64,000 nt of DNA, taken from NCBI RefSeq assembly GCF_037963145.1, contig NZ_CP150144.1:3906001-3970000 (forward strand), in the 5' to 3' direction. The notes beneath the pieces are model-generated. The model was given only the letters and a program-made list of their open reading frames with translations, had not been told where the DNA came from and ran no database searches. A program made the position numbers and the translations under genes. The stretch comes from Oceanobacillus sp. FSL K6-2867 (lineage in GTDB: Bacteria; Bacillota; Bacilli; Bacillales; Amphibacillaceae). Below, piece by piece: positions 10,494 to 23,471 of this stretch (positions are counted from its first letter, which is position 1; the number at the start of each line of letters is the position of its first letter).

Positions 10494-11733
10494 TGAGTTG
10501 GAACTATGTGAAATTTTAATTCAAGGAAATAAAATAGAAAAAATCGCACCAAGTCTTTCTGAAGAAGCAGATGAAATAATTGATTTACAAGGAAAGCTTG
10601 TTTTACCAGGATTTATTGATGTGCATATTCATTTACGTGAACCAGGTGGGGAACATAAGGAAACGATTCTGACAGGAACAGAAGCAGCAGCGCGTGGGGG
10701 TTATACGACAGTATGTGCTATGCCAAATACAAATCCTGTACCAGACAGTAAAGAAGCATTGGAAGCACTTTGGGAAAAAATTAACACGGATGCGAAAGTT
10801 CGCGTTCTTCCTTATGCAGCAATAACAAAGGGGCTAAAAGGCGAAGAACGAACAAATATTAAGGAATTACTTGAATTAGGAGCATTTGCTTTTACCGATG
10901 ATGGTGTTGGCATTCAAACGGCTGACCAAATGCTATCTGCCATGAAGGAAGCAGCAGCATGTGGTGCGGCAATTGTCGCTCATTGTGAAGACAATTCAAT
11001 TGTATATGGTGGTGTCGCACATGATGGGGAAGTTAGTGAACGATTAAACCTTCCAGGGCTACCATCCTTAAGTGAATCAGTGCAAATTGCAAGGGATGTG
11101 CTGCTTGCTGAAGCTGCAAATTGTCATTATCACGTCTGTCATGTAAGTACAAAGGAATCCGTTCGTGTCATTCGTGATGCGAAACGAGCAGGTATCAACG
11201 TTACTGCTGAAGTAACACCACATCATCTATTATTAAATGAAGAAGACATTCGGGAAGTAGATACGAATTTCAAAATGAATCCACCATTACGTGCAAAAGA
11301 AGACCAGCAAGCACTGATTGACGGATTGCTGGACGGAACGATTGACTTTATTGCAACAGACCATGCTCCACATGCAGCCGAAGAAAAAGCAAAAGGTTTT
11401 ATCCAAGCACCATTTGGAATCGTAGGACTAGAAACGGCATTCCCGCTTCTGTATACACACTTAGTAGAAACAGGAAAGATTACACTTGTGCAACTAGTTG
11501 AATGGATGACGGCAAAGCCAGCGAATGTTTTTGACCTTCCATACGGAACGCTCGAGGTTGGAAAGGTTGCAGACATGACAGTAGTCGACCTTGAAAAAGA
11601 AAATGTTATTGATAAAGAGACTTTCTATTCTAAAGGAAAGAATACACCATTTGATGGTTGGCTTGTTAAAGGTATACCAGTCGTAACAATTGTAGAAGGA
11701 AAAGTAGTGTATCAGGAGGCTGTTCATGCATAA
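10450..11733 (+). CDS. pyrC: Dihydroorotase, class I
   Basis: 427 aa zinc amidohydrolase closing N-carbamoyl-aspartate to dihydroorotate. Metal-binding H59 and H61 lie in [13 protein letters not shown]. Further metal and substrate residues are in [26 protein letters not shown] and the IATDHAPHA aspartate. The gene begins inside the end of pyrB in another frame, with GGGGG before the ATG, and ends overlapping carA by 8 bases; the pyr genes are therefore tightly coupled. Confidence 0.97.
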   Translation: MKTLLKNAKKLAATNELELCEILIQGNKIEKIAPSLSEEADEIIDLQGKLVLPGFIDVHIHLREPGGEHKETILTGTEAAARGGYTTVCAMPNTNPVPDSKEALEALWEKINTDAKVRVLPYAAITKGLKGEERTNIKELLELGAFAFTDDGVGIQTADQMLSAMKEAAACGAAIVAHCEDNSIVYGGVAHDGEVSERLNLPGLPSLSESVQIARDVLLAEAANCHYHVCHVSTKESVRVIRDAKRAGINVTAEVTPHHLLLNEEDIREVDTNFKMNPPLRAKEDQQALIDGLLDGTIDFIATDHAPHAAEEKAKGFIQAPFGIVGLETAFPLLYTHLVETGKITLVQLVEWMTAKPANVFDLPYGTLEVGKVADMTVVDLEKENVIDKETFYSKGKNTPFDGWLVKGIPVVTIVEGKVVYQEAVHA

Positions 11734-12826
11734 AAGACAATTGGTTCTAGAAGACGGTACAGTATTTATTGGTGAAGCATTTGGAAGTGATTGTGAATCA
11801 AGTGGAGAAGTTGTATTCAACACAGGAATGACAGGCTACCAAGAAGTAATTACTGATCCATCTTATTACGGTCAAATTGTAACAATGACTTATCCAATTG
11901 TGGGAAACTACGGAATTAACAGAGATGATTTTGAAACAGTCATTCCTTTTATTAACGGATTAATTGTAAGAGAAGTGTGTGATGCTCCGTCTAACTTTAG
12001 AAAAGAGGAGAACTTAGACCAATTTCTTAAAGCACATGGTATCCCGGGAATTACTGGGGTCGATACGAGAAAGTTAACGAAGATCATTCGGAAGTATGGA
12101 ACAATGAAAGCTGTGATTTCGGATGTCACTACTTCAACAGAAGAACTGATCATGCAAGCAGAAAAATTAAATTTACCAACGGACCAGGTGAAAAGGACTT
12201 CTACACTTAACCCATATGTCGTCCCTGGTCGTGGTAAGCGAATTGTTATGGTAGATTTCGGTGCAAAACATGGAATCTTACGTGAATTAACGAAGCGTGA
12301 CTGCCATATAACAGTAGTCCCATATAATTATAGTGCGGAAGAAATTTTACGATTAAAGCCGGACGGGCTGATGCTGACAAATGGTCCAGGAAATCCAAAA
12401 CATGTTCCAGAAGCAATTGACATGATTAAAGACATTTTAGGCAAGGTTCCGTTATTCGGGATTTGTCTCGGTCATCAGTTACTAGCACTGGCATGTGGTG
12501 CAGATACAGAGAAGATGATATTTGGTCACCGTGGATCGAATCATCCCGTGAAAGATTTAAAGAATGAAAGAACGTACCTTACTTCACAGAATCATAGTTA
12601 TGCAGTTAAAGCAGAATCGTTGGAACATACAGCACTTGAGCTAACGCAAGTAGCGTTGAATGACAATTCCGTAGAAGGTATCCGACACAGGAGTTATCCT
12701 GCTTTTTCTGTACAATATCACCCAGAAGCGTCACCAGGACCTGAGGATACAAACGATCTTTTTGATGTATTTTTGCAAATGGTTGAAGAGGCTCAAGTGA
12801 AAAGGGGGGAAGAAGTATATGCCTAA
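11726..12826 (+). CDS. carA: Carbamoyl-phosphate synthase small (glutaminase) subunit
   Basis: 366 aa. Hydrolyses glutamine and channels ammonia to the large subunit. The N-terminal CPSase small-chain domain (about 1-140) is followed by a class I glutamine amidotransferase domain (about 172-350) with the nucleophile Cys in [10 protein letters not shown] and the His-Glu of [17 protein letters not shown]-like coupling comes from overlap with pyrC; the ATG follows AGGAGG. Being inside the pyr operon it is the pyrimidine-specific copy (pyrAA in Bacillus usage). Confidence 0.96.
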   Translation: MHKRQLVLEDGTVFIGEAFGSDCESSGEVVFNTGMTGYQEVITDPSYYGQIVTMTYPIVGNYGINRDDFETVIPFINGLIVREVCDAPSNFRKEENLDQFLKAHGIPGITGVDTRKLTKIIRKYGTMKAVISDVTTSTEELIMQAEKLNLPTDQVKRTSTLNPYVVPGRGKRIVMVDFGAKHGILRELTKRDCHITVVPYNYSAEEILRLKPDGLMLTNGPGNPKHVPEAIDMIKDILGKVPLFGICLGHQLLALACGADTEKMIFGHRGSNHPVKDLKNERTYLTSQNHSYAVKAESLEHTALELTQVALNDNSVEGIRHRSYPAFSVQYHPEASPGPEDTNDLFDVFLQMVEEAQVKRGEEVYA

Positions 12827-15800
12827 AAACACAACGATCCAAAAAATATTAGTTATCGGTTCTGGACCAATTGTAATCGGTCAGGCAGCGGAATTTGATT
12901 ATTCTGGTACACAGGCTTGCCAAGCATTGAAGGAGGAAGGATATAGCGTTATTCTTGCAAACTCAAACCCGGCAACGATTATGACAGACCATACGGTAGC
13001 TGATAAAGTTTATATGGAACCACTAACTGTAGAATTTTTGACAAAAATCATTCGTAAAGAACAGCCTGACGCATTGCTTCCAACACTTGGCGGTCAGACT
13101 GGACTGAATCTAGCAATGGCATTAGAACAAAGTGGTGCTCTTTCCCAGTACAATGTTGAGCTATTAGGAACAACTTTAGAGGCAATTCAAAAGGCAGAAG
13201 ATCGTGAGAAATTTAGAGATTTAATGCACGAATTAAAGGAGCCTGTACCAGAAAGTAGTATCGTCAATACGGTGGAACAAGCGCTTGATTTTGCCGCAGA
13301 AATTGGTTATCCATTAATTGTTCGACCAGCATATACACTAGGTGGTACTGGTGGTGGAATGTGCTATAACGAGCTGGAATTAAAAGAGATAACAAAGAAT
13401 GGGTTAGCATTGTCGCCTGCCAATCAATGTCTTATCGAACGAAATATCGCTGGATATAAAGAAATTGAATATGAAGTAATGCGAGATAAGAACGACCAGG
13501 CAATCGTCGTTTGTAATATGGAGAATGTAGACCCCGTCGGTATTCATACTGGTGACTCGATTGTTGTTGCACCATCACAAACATTAAGTGATCGCGAGTA
13601 TCAAATGCTCCGAAATGCTTCGTTAAAAATTATCCGTGCACTATCCATTGAAGGTGGTTGTAATGTGCAACTAGCACTTGATCCGGATAGTTTTAATTAC
13701 TATATTATTGAGGTGAATCCAAGGGTAAGCAGGTCATCTGCATTAGCTTCTAAAGCAACAGGTTACCCAATTGCAAAAGTAGCTGCCAAAATTGCTGTCG
13801 GATATACACTGGATGAAATTATCAATCCGATAACTGGAACAACGTATGCATTATTTGAGCCAGCACTGGATTACGTTGTAACAAAATTTCCGAGATTTCC
13901 ATTTGATAAATTTACAGCCGGCGATCGCAAATTAGGAACACAAATGAAAGCAACTGGTGAAGTGATGGCAATTGGACGTAATTTTGAAGAATCTTTATTA
14001 AAGGGTATCCGCTCCTTAGAGCTTGGAACAGAAGAACTCTGGTTAAAATCACTCACGGATGTCTCCGAAACAGAACTCGTAGAACGTATGGAAAAGGCAG
14101 ATGATGAACGTATTTTTGTTATTGCTGAAGCACTTCATAGGGGAATTACAGTGGAACGAATTTTTCAGTTAACAAAGATCGATCGTTTCTTTCTTGTGAA
14201 ATTCGAGAAGTTAGTGAAGCTTGAACAAGAATTGCAAGAACAGCATTTTTCCAAAGAAATCTTAGAAAAGGCAAAACGACTAGGTGTGGCTGATGCACAA
14301 ATTGCAAGACTATGGAATACGTCCATCGATGAAGTTTTTACGTATCGAATGAAAGAAAATGTGAAGCCAGTTTATAAAATGGTTGATACATGTGCAGCAG
14401 AATTTGAATCAGTAACACCTTATTTTTACAGTACGTATGAGGATGAAAATGAATCAATTGCATCGAATCGGAAGAAAATTCTAGTTCTTGGTTCTGGCCC
14501 AATTCGCATTGGTCAAGGGATTGAGTTTGATTATGCGACCGTTCATGCAGTGCTTGCGATTAAAGAGATGGGTTATGAGGCGATCATCATGAACAATAAC
14601 CCTGAAACGGTTTCTACCGATTTTAGTATCTCTGACAAGCTTTACTTTGAACCATTGACACTTGAAGATGTTATGCATGTAGTAGATTTAGAGCAGCCAG
14701 ATGGAGTTATCGTACAATTTGGTGGTCAAACAGCAATTAATTTAGCAGCAGGGCTAGAGCGAAGAGGAGTTGCCATTTTAGGAACAAGTTTGGAAGCAAT
14801 TGATCGTGCGGAGGATCGCGATAAATTCGAAAAGTTACTAGATGAACTAAATTTACTAAGACCAACAGGCAAAGCTGTCCAGAAACTCGAACAGGCACAG
14901 GTGGTAGCAAGTGCAATTGGCTATCCAGTGCTCGTCAGACCTTCTTATGTGATTGGTGGAAGTAGGATGGAAATTGTTTATGATGACGAAGAGTTACAAG
15001 CCTATCTAAGAAAAGCGAATCATTTAAACGCAGAGCATCCAATTTTAATCGATAAATACCTTACTGGAATTGAAGCAGAGGTAGATGCGATAAGTGATGG
15101 AGAAATAACAATTGTACCGGGAATTATGGAACATATTGAGCGAGCGGGTGTACATTCTGGAGATTCCATGGCAGTTTATCCACCGCAACGGCTCAGTGAA
15201 GCGGTTAAACAAAAGTGTATGGATGCTGCTGATCAAATTGCAAAAGCTCTTCAGGTAAAAGGGTTGATAAATATTCAGTTCATTATTCGAGGAGAAGATG
15301 TCTACATTCTCGAAGTGAATCCACGCGCAAGCAGGACGATTCCCTTCCTAAGCAAAATAACCGGTGTAACGATGGCAGCTATCGCAACAAAATGTATTTT
15401 AGGAATAAAGTTAAAAGAGCTCGGGTATGAATCTGGAATTTTACCAGAGGATAGCAATGTGTCCGTGAAGCTACCGGTATTTTCCTTTGAGAAACTAAGA
15501 AGCGTTGATACGATTTTAGGACCGGAAATGAAATCAACGGGAGAAGCAATCGGTTATGATAAGACACTGGAAAAGGCATTATATAAAGGGTTACTTGCAG
15601 CAGGATTTACCGTTCCGCATGAGGGTGGTGTGCTATTAACAGTGGCAGATAAAGATAAACCGGAAATGCTAGAAGTAGCTGAACGTTTTCATCAGCTTGG
15701 ATTCGTGCTTTATGCAACAGAAGGAACGGCAGCATATGTGAGAGAATTAGGCAATTTCCCAGTTATAGAAGTAGCAAAAATTGGCCGGGCTGAACCAAAT

Positions 15801-16015
15801 GTCCTTTCGATTATTGAGAATGGCGAAGTTCAATTAGTAGTGAACACACTTAATTCGGGTAAAAAACCTAGATCAGATGGTTTCTTAATTCGCAGGCAGG
15901 CGGTTGAGCATGGTATCACCTGTTTAACAAATATGGATACTGCGGATGCTATTCTAAATGTGATTGATTCAACAACATTCAGCGCAAAGCCAATAGGAGA
16001 AAAAGAGGCAATAAT

Positions 16016-16019
<4 letters not shown>
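12819..16019 (+). CDS. carB: Carbamoyl-phosphate synthase large subunit
   Basis: 1066 aa. Makes carbamoyl phosphate from bicarbonate, ammonia and two ATP. Two homologous ATP-grasp halves are visible: [24 protein letters not shown] start at about residues 10-30 and [20 protein letters not shown] near 555. Glycine-rich [12 protein letters not shown] and [12 protein letters not shown] motifs mark the two nucleotide sites. The MGS-like allosteric domain forms the last 140 or so residues. It overlaps carA by 8 bases and pyrK by 4. It is the pyrimidine-operon copy (pyrAB). Confidence 0.97.
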
Positions 16020-18378
<2,359 letters not shown>

Positions 18379-18395
<17 letters not shown>

Positions 18396-18993
18396 GTTAG
18401 TGAGGGATTTATTAAAGATAAAGGCAGTGCAAATCAATGCAGATAATTACTTTACATGGACGTCAGGCATCAAGTCGCCAATTTACTGCGACAATCGTTT
18501 AACGATGTCTTATCCGGTTGTTCGTAAAAAAATCGTAAATGCATTTGTTGAAAAAATCGCCGCAATGGAAGAGAAGCCAGATGTTATTGCAGGCTGTGCA
18601 ACTGCAGGTATCCCTCATGCAGCATGGCTAGCTGAAAAGTTAGACCTTCCAATGGTTTATGTGCGTTCGAAGCCAAAAGGACATGGGAAGGGAAATCAAA
18701 TTGAAGGAAAAATATCCAAGGGACAAAAAGTACTTGTTATTGAGGATTTAATTTCCACTGGCGGATCCTCCATCGAATCGGCAAAAGCACTCCAAGGAGA
18801 AGGGGCCGACATTCTAGCCGTTTTTGCAATCTTTACATATGGGTTAAAAAAAGCAACAGAGCAATTTGCAGTTGAAGCAATTACCTTAGATACAATAACA
18901 AACTTTGATGAATTAATAGAAGCACTTGTAGAAGACGGCAAGCTGACTACTACTAATAAAGCCGAATTATTAAAGTGGCGGGATAGCTTATAG
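18379..18993 (+). CDS. pyrE: Orotate phosphoribosyltransferase
   Basis: 204 aa. Joins orotate to PRPP giving OMP. The PRPP motif [18 protein letters not shown] is at about 115-132; the flexible catalytic loop with [17 protein letters not shown] supplies the active-site lysines and histidine. It begins 17 bases before the pyrF stop, with AGAGGAGTGG as ribosome site, and is the last pyr gene. No clear T-run terminator follows; repeats occupy the downstream gap. Confidence 0.96.
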
Positions 18994-19037
18994 TGCTTGA
19001 TTTAAGTGTATATAGGAAAGAAGCTGAGGACTAGTGT

Positions 19038-19174
19038 CAATTATGGATTGTGCGTATACTCGCACCGGAAGCATACTTCGCGCACCTTGGGGGGACCTGA
19101 CGCTTCTTGAACTATCGTTCTGCGAAGTTTCACTCTGGCCACGTTTCCCGTAGGAATCTACGCATGCTTCCTAC
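19038..19174. repeat. Structured dispersed repeat A, copy 1
   Basis: Intergenic element shared with 33176-33296. Nested hairpin: outer arms tgacgcttc (19098-19106) and gaagtttca (19124-19132), inner gaac/gttc around tatc (19109-19120). A further hairpin has arms gtaggaa (19150-19156) and ttcctac (19168-19174). The other copy keeps the pairing with different bases. No ORF is seen. Confidence 0.7.
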
Positions 19175-19226
19175 GCTAATTTGTTTTGCTACCTTCCACA
19201 ATACAATGACAAACGAATCCTTCATT

Positions 19227-19327
19227 CTAACCAGTCCGGGTGAGTGAAGGGCGGTGAATCCAGTGGGAACAGCACGTGTCTGAAGCCTTGCCCACGGAAA
19301 GCATCCGCCTGGAGCGATCCCGGACGG
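19227..19327 (+). repeat. Dispersed GC-rich repeat B, copy 1 (short form)
   Basis: GC-rich 101-base element starting ctaaccagtccgggtgag and ending near cccggacgg. Hallmarks gggcggtga, agcacgtgtctgaag and gcccacggaaagcatccgcc recur, inverted, at 30128-30324. Arms gtggg/cccac and ccgcctgg/ccggacgg can pair. It resembles repeats I know in Bacillaceae intergenic regions. Together with repeat A it fills the 18994-19418 gap. Confidence 0.7.
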
Positions 19328-19418
19328 TGGGGCTTACTCATAGCCCAGCAATTAGTTTGTAGTTTATATAAAATATAAATAAAGAAATATTTATTTTGTT
19401 ATTAGGCTAATTCACGGA

Positions 19419-20183
19419 TTACTTTTCATACAAAGCCATCCATTCATCAATTGCAAAGGATTGTATACCGCTTCTTGCATCGAATTTAAATTGATAATAA
19501 TTCTGAGTGCTTTCAGGTGCGCTAATCAGATAGTGGGAAACATTTTCGATTTCGTCGATAGAATCAAGAGTACGGTGTACCCATTCAGCATATGGAAGAA
19601 TCTTTTTTCGATTTGTTTCTTTTAACAGCATTAACTTATTTTTTTCAAGCATCGGCTTCCATTCGGATATTTTTCGAGAACGCACGTGGCTATTATCTCG
19701 CATCTTTTCAAGCGTGTTAATGAATTCGTCGTAGTGTTTATTTTCGGCTGCAATATTATCGATGAAAAGAAATTTTCCCGACGGATTTAACACGCGTTGA
19801 ACCTCATCAATGAATTTCTCTGCATCCGGAAAATGATGTGCAGCAATACGACAGGTAACGATATCAAAGTAATTATCAATAAATGGCAGATTTTCAGCAT
19901 CAGCAATAATAAAATGCGTATTTATTAAATCACTTAAATACTCAGCTGTATTTTCCAGCATTTCCTTTGTAATGTCAGTGGAGAATACAGTTTTTACGTA
20001 TGGAGATATAGTTTTTGTTACATGCCCACCGCCTGTAGCAATATCTAATACCACCATATGTGGCTTTAACTCTAACCATTCCTTTAAAAGCTCTAAATCT
20101 GAACCGCCAGCATGTGTGCTGCTCGATACATATGCTTCTTTATTTTTACTGAATACTTCCATCACTTTATTCTTTTCTTCCAT
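19419..20183 (-). CDS. Class I SAM-dependent methyltransferase, UbiE/YcgJ-like
   Basis: 254 aa. Methyltransferase_11-type fold: motif I VLDIATGGGHVTKTI (about 36-50), the acidic loop after motif II (STDITKEML), motif III DAENLPFIDNYFDIVTCRIAAHHF and motif IV RVLNPSGKFLFID. Similar proteins are annotated as menaquinone-type or unknown small-molecule methyltransferases; the substrate cannot be told. AAAGGAGAGAG precedes the ATG on the minus strand. It is divergent from the LysR regulator gene, whose protein may control it. Confidence 0.85.
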   Translation of the reverse strand: MEEKNKVMEVFSKNKEAYVSSSTHAGGSDLELLKEWLELKPHMVVLDIATGGGHVTKTISPYVKTVFSTDITKEMLENTAEYLSDLINTHFIIADAENLPFIDNYFDIVTCRIAAHHFPDAEKFIDEVQRVLNPSGKFLFIDNIAAENKHYDEFINTLEKMRDNSHVRSRKISEWKPMLEKNKLMLLKETNRKKILPYAEWVHRTLDSIDEIENVSHYLISAPESTQNYYQFKFDARSGIQSFAIDEWMALYEK

Positions 20184-20265
20184 TTTATCTCTCTCCTTTT
20201 ATAAAAAATTCGATTATTCCTACATTTATTTTAAGCTTATACATGCGATAAGTAAAATACTGATA

Positions 20266-20285
20266 TATAATCATTAGTAATTATA
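20266..20285. promoter_or_regulatory. Candidate LysR-type operator
   Basis: Near-perfect inverted repeat tataatca-ttag-taattata (one mismatch) in the 124-base divergent gap, 22 bases upstream of the LysR start. LysR proteins bind such AT-rich dyads in divergent promoters. Inference from position and symmetry only. Confidence 0.4.
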
Positions 20286-20307
20286 AAAAGTTATCAGGGG
20301 GATTCTA

Positions 20308-21171
20308 ATGAAAATCGATGACTATGAATTACTATTGAAATTAAATGAGGTTGGTACAATTAGAGGGACAGCAAAGCTTATTCTTATTTCACAGCCAGCT
20401 GTGACACAACGTTTAAAATTTATCGAGGAGCACCTTGGTGAATTAATCTTTATACGAACGTCAAAACGACTGATGCCAACTCCAAGTGGGGAAATTATTT
20501 TAGAGCATGCCAAACAAGTAGTTGAACGAGAGAGAGAGTTAAAAAATAAATTATCAGAAGCAGGTAAAGATATTCAAGGAACATTATCAATTGCTTGTTC
20601 TTCCTTGATAAGCCAACGATTTCTACCAGCAATTCTAGGAAAATTCACTGCAGCGTATCCAAAAGTGGCGATTGATCTTGTAACAGGAATCAGTGAGGAT
20701 ATAAAAAGAGATCATAAAAAATATCATGTTTGTATCATTCGGGGAGAGAAGTTAAAGGAGACAACCTCAATACGTCTATTTGATGATCCACTGTATATGT
20801 TTGACACAGAGCCATTCCCCGATAATCAAGTAAAGGAACGTCCGCTTATATCCTTTAAAAGTGATGACAGTATGCATGAACTAGTTGATAATTGGCTTTA
20901 TCATCATCAAGATCAAATTAAACCATTGAAAACAATGACCGTAGATCAAATTGAAACGTGCAAGCAATTTATGAAGCAGGGAATTGGGATGGCAGTATTG
21001 CCGAAAAGTGTCTCCACTTCATTGATGGATACATATCCGCATATTCCACTTGAATTAGACGGAGAGACTGTAGCACGGTATACGTGGCTTTGCTACCAGG
21101 AAGGAATCCGCAAACTGCCACAGGTTGATAGATTTATAGCAGCACTTACGGAAACGGCTTTTCTTGCTTAA
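20308..21171 (+). CDS. LysR family transcriptional regulator
   Basis: 287 aa. The N-terminal winged helix-turn-helix (about 1-60) shows LNEVGTIRGTAKLILISQPAVTQRLKFIEEHLG, with the family's typical second helix. A periplasmic-binding-protein-like effector domain follows from about residue 90 (GTLSIACSSLISQRFLPAIL). Length is normal for the family. It is transcribed away from the methyltransferase gene and is followed by ohr. The effector is unknown; overall it resembles the CysL/YwfK-type branch but this is only an impression. AGGGGGATT precedes the ATG. Confidence 0.88.
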   Translation: MKIDDYELLLKLNEVGTIRGTAKLILISQPAVTQRLKFIEEHLGELIFIRTSKRLMPTPSGEIILEHAKQVVERERELKNKLSEAGKDIQGTLSIACSSLISQRFLPAILGKFTAAYPKVAIDLVTGISEDIKRDHKKYHVCIIRGEKLKETTSIRLFDDPLYMFDTEPFPDNQVKERPLISFKSDDSMHELVDNWLYHHQDQIKPLKTMTVDQIETCKQFMKQGIGMAVLPKSVSTSLMDTYPHIPLELDGETVARYTWLCYQEGIRKLPQVDRFIAALTETAFLA

Positions 21172-21189
21172 TGCAGTATTATTTTTATT

Positions 21190-21228
21190 AATTGTTAAAG
21201 TTTTAATTCTGTATTATGTTTAACAATT
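21190..21228. promoter_or_regulatory. Inverted repeat upstream of ohr
   Basis: Perfect 10-base arms aattgttaaa (21190-21199) and tttaacaatt (21219-21228) flank a 19-base AT-rich centre containing tattat. It ends 49 bases before the ohr start. It could be an operator (OhrR-type sites contain caattgta-like halves) or a weak terminator of the LysR gene. Confidence 0.4.
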
Positions 21229-21277
21229 GTATGAAAAAGGAATTGTTTAATAAATACGAAAATGGGAGTGAACGTTA

Positions 21278-21700
21278 ATGAGTGATGTAATTTTCACTGC
21301 AAAAGCAACCGCTACAAATGGACGGGATGGCCATGTGAAATCAGAGGATGGTTTAATCGATCTTGAACTTGTAAATCCTGCAACTAATAAAGATGATAAG
21401 AAAGGTTCAAATCCAGAACAATTATTTGCCGCAGGTTATGCAGCTTGCTATGATGGAGCATTAAATTTAGTTGCGTCTAAGCAAAATTTTAAAATTGATT
21501 CAGAAACGACAGCGGAAGTAAGTTTTATGAAGGATGAAACAGATGATGGATTTAAAATTGGTGTAACGCTGAATATTGAAATTGAAGGGGTCAACCCGGA
21601 GGAAGCCCATGATTTAGCAGAACGAGCACATCAAGCATGTCCATATTCGAAAGCTACAAGAGGAAATATTGAAGTAAAATTAAACCCACAAGTAGTATAA
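21278..21700 (+). CDS. ohr: Organic hydroperoxide resistance protein Ohr (OsmC family)
   Basis: 140 aa thiol peroxidase reducing organic and fatty-acid hydroperoxides, with a lipoyl-type reductant in known homologues. Both redox cysteines are present: AAGYAACYDGAL (about residue 53) and AHQACPYSKATRGN (about 119). N-terminal FTAKATATNGRDGHVKSEDG is typical of Ohr rather than of the OsmC branch. GGGAGTG precedes the ATG. No OhrR gene is adjacent; the neighbouring LysR could regulate it, but that is speculative. Confidence 0.93.
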   Translation: MSDVIFTAKATATNGRDGHVKSEDGLIDLELVNPATNKDDKKGSNPEQLFAAGYAACYDGALNLVASKQNFKIDSETTAEVSFMKDETDDGFKIGVTLNIEIEGVNPEEAHDLAERAHQACPYSKATRGNIEVKLNPQVV

Positions 21701-22389
21701 TTGGTGTTGTTAAATGTACTGTAATAGGTGTTAAAACAATAAACAATAAAAGATAAATGAATTAACAACGCGGTTCCTGCAACTTAAAGGGTTACATTAT
21801 GAGGTTCATTTTCAAAAAAAATACCTCTGAAATGACATTAAAATGGACCGTTAATATAGCAAACAAACGTCGTCTAAACTGACGACGTTTGTTTGCTATT
21901 AATGTTTAAATTACAAATATACGGTAAGATAACTTTATGAAACAATGTACTTAAAATAATGGCAGAATACTACAATAAGAAATTGCTACCTATACGAACA
22001 AGTTTGCTATTTTATTAGTGGTGTAGCAATTTTAAATAATAGGCTGAATAAACGATGGGTTACACTATCAATTATTTGCCAGTTAATTTTTGATAAAGAG
22101 GTTAAGTGGGTTGATAATTTAGGAGTATGTTTTATGATGTTCTTGTTTATTTTATTACATAAATGTTCGAAATACCCTTATAAATGGAAGAAATAATGAT
22201 TACAAATAAATAATTTTCCAAGAGATTTGTTACGAATTGGAGCAATAGTTGAGCAAGATGATCACTTCCGATGATCGTTTTTTTCTAATTTTAAGGCCAA
22301 ATATTTTTTCGAATATTATGTTAAAATTGAAATACAGTTATATTGAGCTGAAAGTGCAGTCAGAGGAAAAAGAATGAAGGAGGACTAAA
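21701..22389. other. 689-base AT-rich gap without recognisable gene
   Basis: No ORF with a ribosome site is seen until the short ORF at 22390. The only clear structure is the perfect hairpin at 21856-21899. Stop codons in every frame argue against a recent pseudogene. Confidence 0.6.
21856..21899. repeat. Perfect 19-bp hairpin
   Basis: Arms at 21856-21874 (atagcaaacaaacgtcgtc) and 21881-21899 pair perfectly around the 6-base loop taaact. There is no T run on either side, so it is not a textbook terminator. It sits 156 bases after ohr in otherwise empty DNA. Confidence 0.85.
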
Positions 22390-22521
22390 ATGGCTTATAA
22401 ATCTAATTTTGTGACACAAAATCAAGACGAAATAAGTTTTATTGAAAATTTTCGAAGCATGATAGTGGTGGATTTTTTCAACCGACGAGGGCAGACTGTT
22501 GGGGTATTCTCGTGTCAATAA
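22390..22521 (+). CDS. Short unknown ORF (43 aa), coupled to downstream membrane protein
   Basis: Starts at an ATG 5 bases after the strong Shine-Dalgarno sequence AAGGAGGA (22377-22384), the best ribosome site in this region. The product, MAYKSNFVTQNQDEISF... to ...VGVFSCQ, matches no family I know and has no membrane segment. Its last 10 bases overlap the GTG of the membrane protein in another frame, so translation of the second gene may depend on the first. It could be a real small protein, a leader peptide, or the remnant of a longer gene. Confidence 0.5.
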   Translation: MAYKSNFVTQNQDEISFIENFRSMIVVDFFNRRGQTVGVFSCQ

Positions 22522-23471
22522 AAAAGAAAAAGCCAATGAAAAAGCGTAAAAATTATTGGGGATATGCCTCGGCAATAGCAGTAACACCTTATCTGATAAT
22601 AAAAATTGCTTGGACCTTCGGATTCTTCATGCCAACCGAACAAATGGGTGACTCAAGTTGGAGAATTGCAAATGCCGTGACCATGGTTCTTGCTTTAGTG
22701 GGTATCCTATTAGCTTTGGCATTTAATATGAAATGGGGAGAAAAGCTGCCCGCTTGGTTAGTTGCTTTACCTGTCTGGATAGGTACTGGATTGCTCGTCC
22801 CAATGGTATTATTAGCACCGATTCTTGGCCCTGCTGCTATGATGCGTGATCAGCAAATAGGATCAGCTGATGTTTGGATAGTGGAGCAGGTTTTGGTAAT
22901 GATTTCACTGGTTGGTGTCGGTATCTGCCTGCCTTTCGCCGTAGCAGGCTACGTTAGAAAACGCTGGCCAGAGGCAATGATCGGTCCATTACAAATGGAG
23001 TCACTTCCAGGTAACAGCCAATATCTTCAAATTTCTATAGCCCGGCTTGTTGCGACAGGCTGTGTTTTATTAGGAATAATTAAAATATATTGGTCGGCTG
23101 GTGGAACAATTGGAATTAATCCTAGTCTGGCAGATAACCGCGATTTATGGTGGCATCTATTATCGCTTAGTACAGGAGTATGGGCATTTGCGGGAGCTTG
23201 GGGAGTATTGGTTCTGGCTACACGCCGTGGGACGAAGAATTTTTATCCTCCCATGGCAGCAGCATGGGTCTCATCCGGTATGCTGTTCTCATTTAATCTC
23301 TTCAACCAACTTTCCTCGTCTCGCCCCGATGCACAACCTATACTGGAGTCCTCTCTAGCGCATGTGGTTACTACGGAGCTAGGTAGTGTTTTAGGAGTGA
23401 TGATGGGATTTGTCATCCTGATGGTTATACAAGACCGTCGCAGAGCCATTAGCAGAGAAAAAGTAACTTAA
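22512..23471 (+). CDS. Uncharacterised eight-helix membrane protein
   Basis: 319 aa. About eight hydrophobic segments (roughly 16-38, 50-72, 77-108, 122-147, 175-198, 208-233, 245-265, 285-308) with a Lys-rich N-terminus and basic C-terminus. Not recognised; no catalytic motif visible. Start is a GTG with gggg upstream; an ATG at 22536 is the alternative. Codon composition is visibly GC-richer than its neighbours (for example 33 of 60 bases in 22921-22980), which hints at transfer. Similar proteins are known to me only as hypothetical membrane proteins. Confidence 0.75.
   Translation: MSIKKKKPMKKRKNYWGYASAIAVTPYLIIKIAWTFGFFMPTEQMGDSSWRIANAVTMVLALVGILLALAFNMKWGEKLPAWLVALPVWIGTGLLVPMVLLAPILGPAAMMRDQQIGSADVWIVEQVLVMISLVGVGICLPFAVAGYVRKRWPEAMIGPLQMESLPGNSQYLQISIARLVATGCVLLGIIKIYWSAGGTIGINPSLADNRDLWWHLLSLSTGVWAFAGAWGVLVLATRRGTKNFYPPMAAAWVSSGMLFSFNLFNQLSSSRPDAQPILESSLAHVVTTELGSVLGVMMGFVILMVIQDRRRAISREKVT

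Noticed and set aside
22490..22560. Frame-shifted reading GYSRVNKKEK resembling the start of a serine recombinase (GYxRVSxKEQ)
   Set aside because: Only about ten residues agree, a stop follows at once, and no catalytic domain is present downstream.
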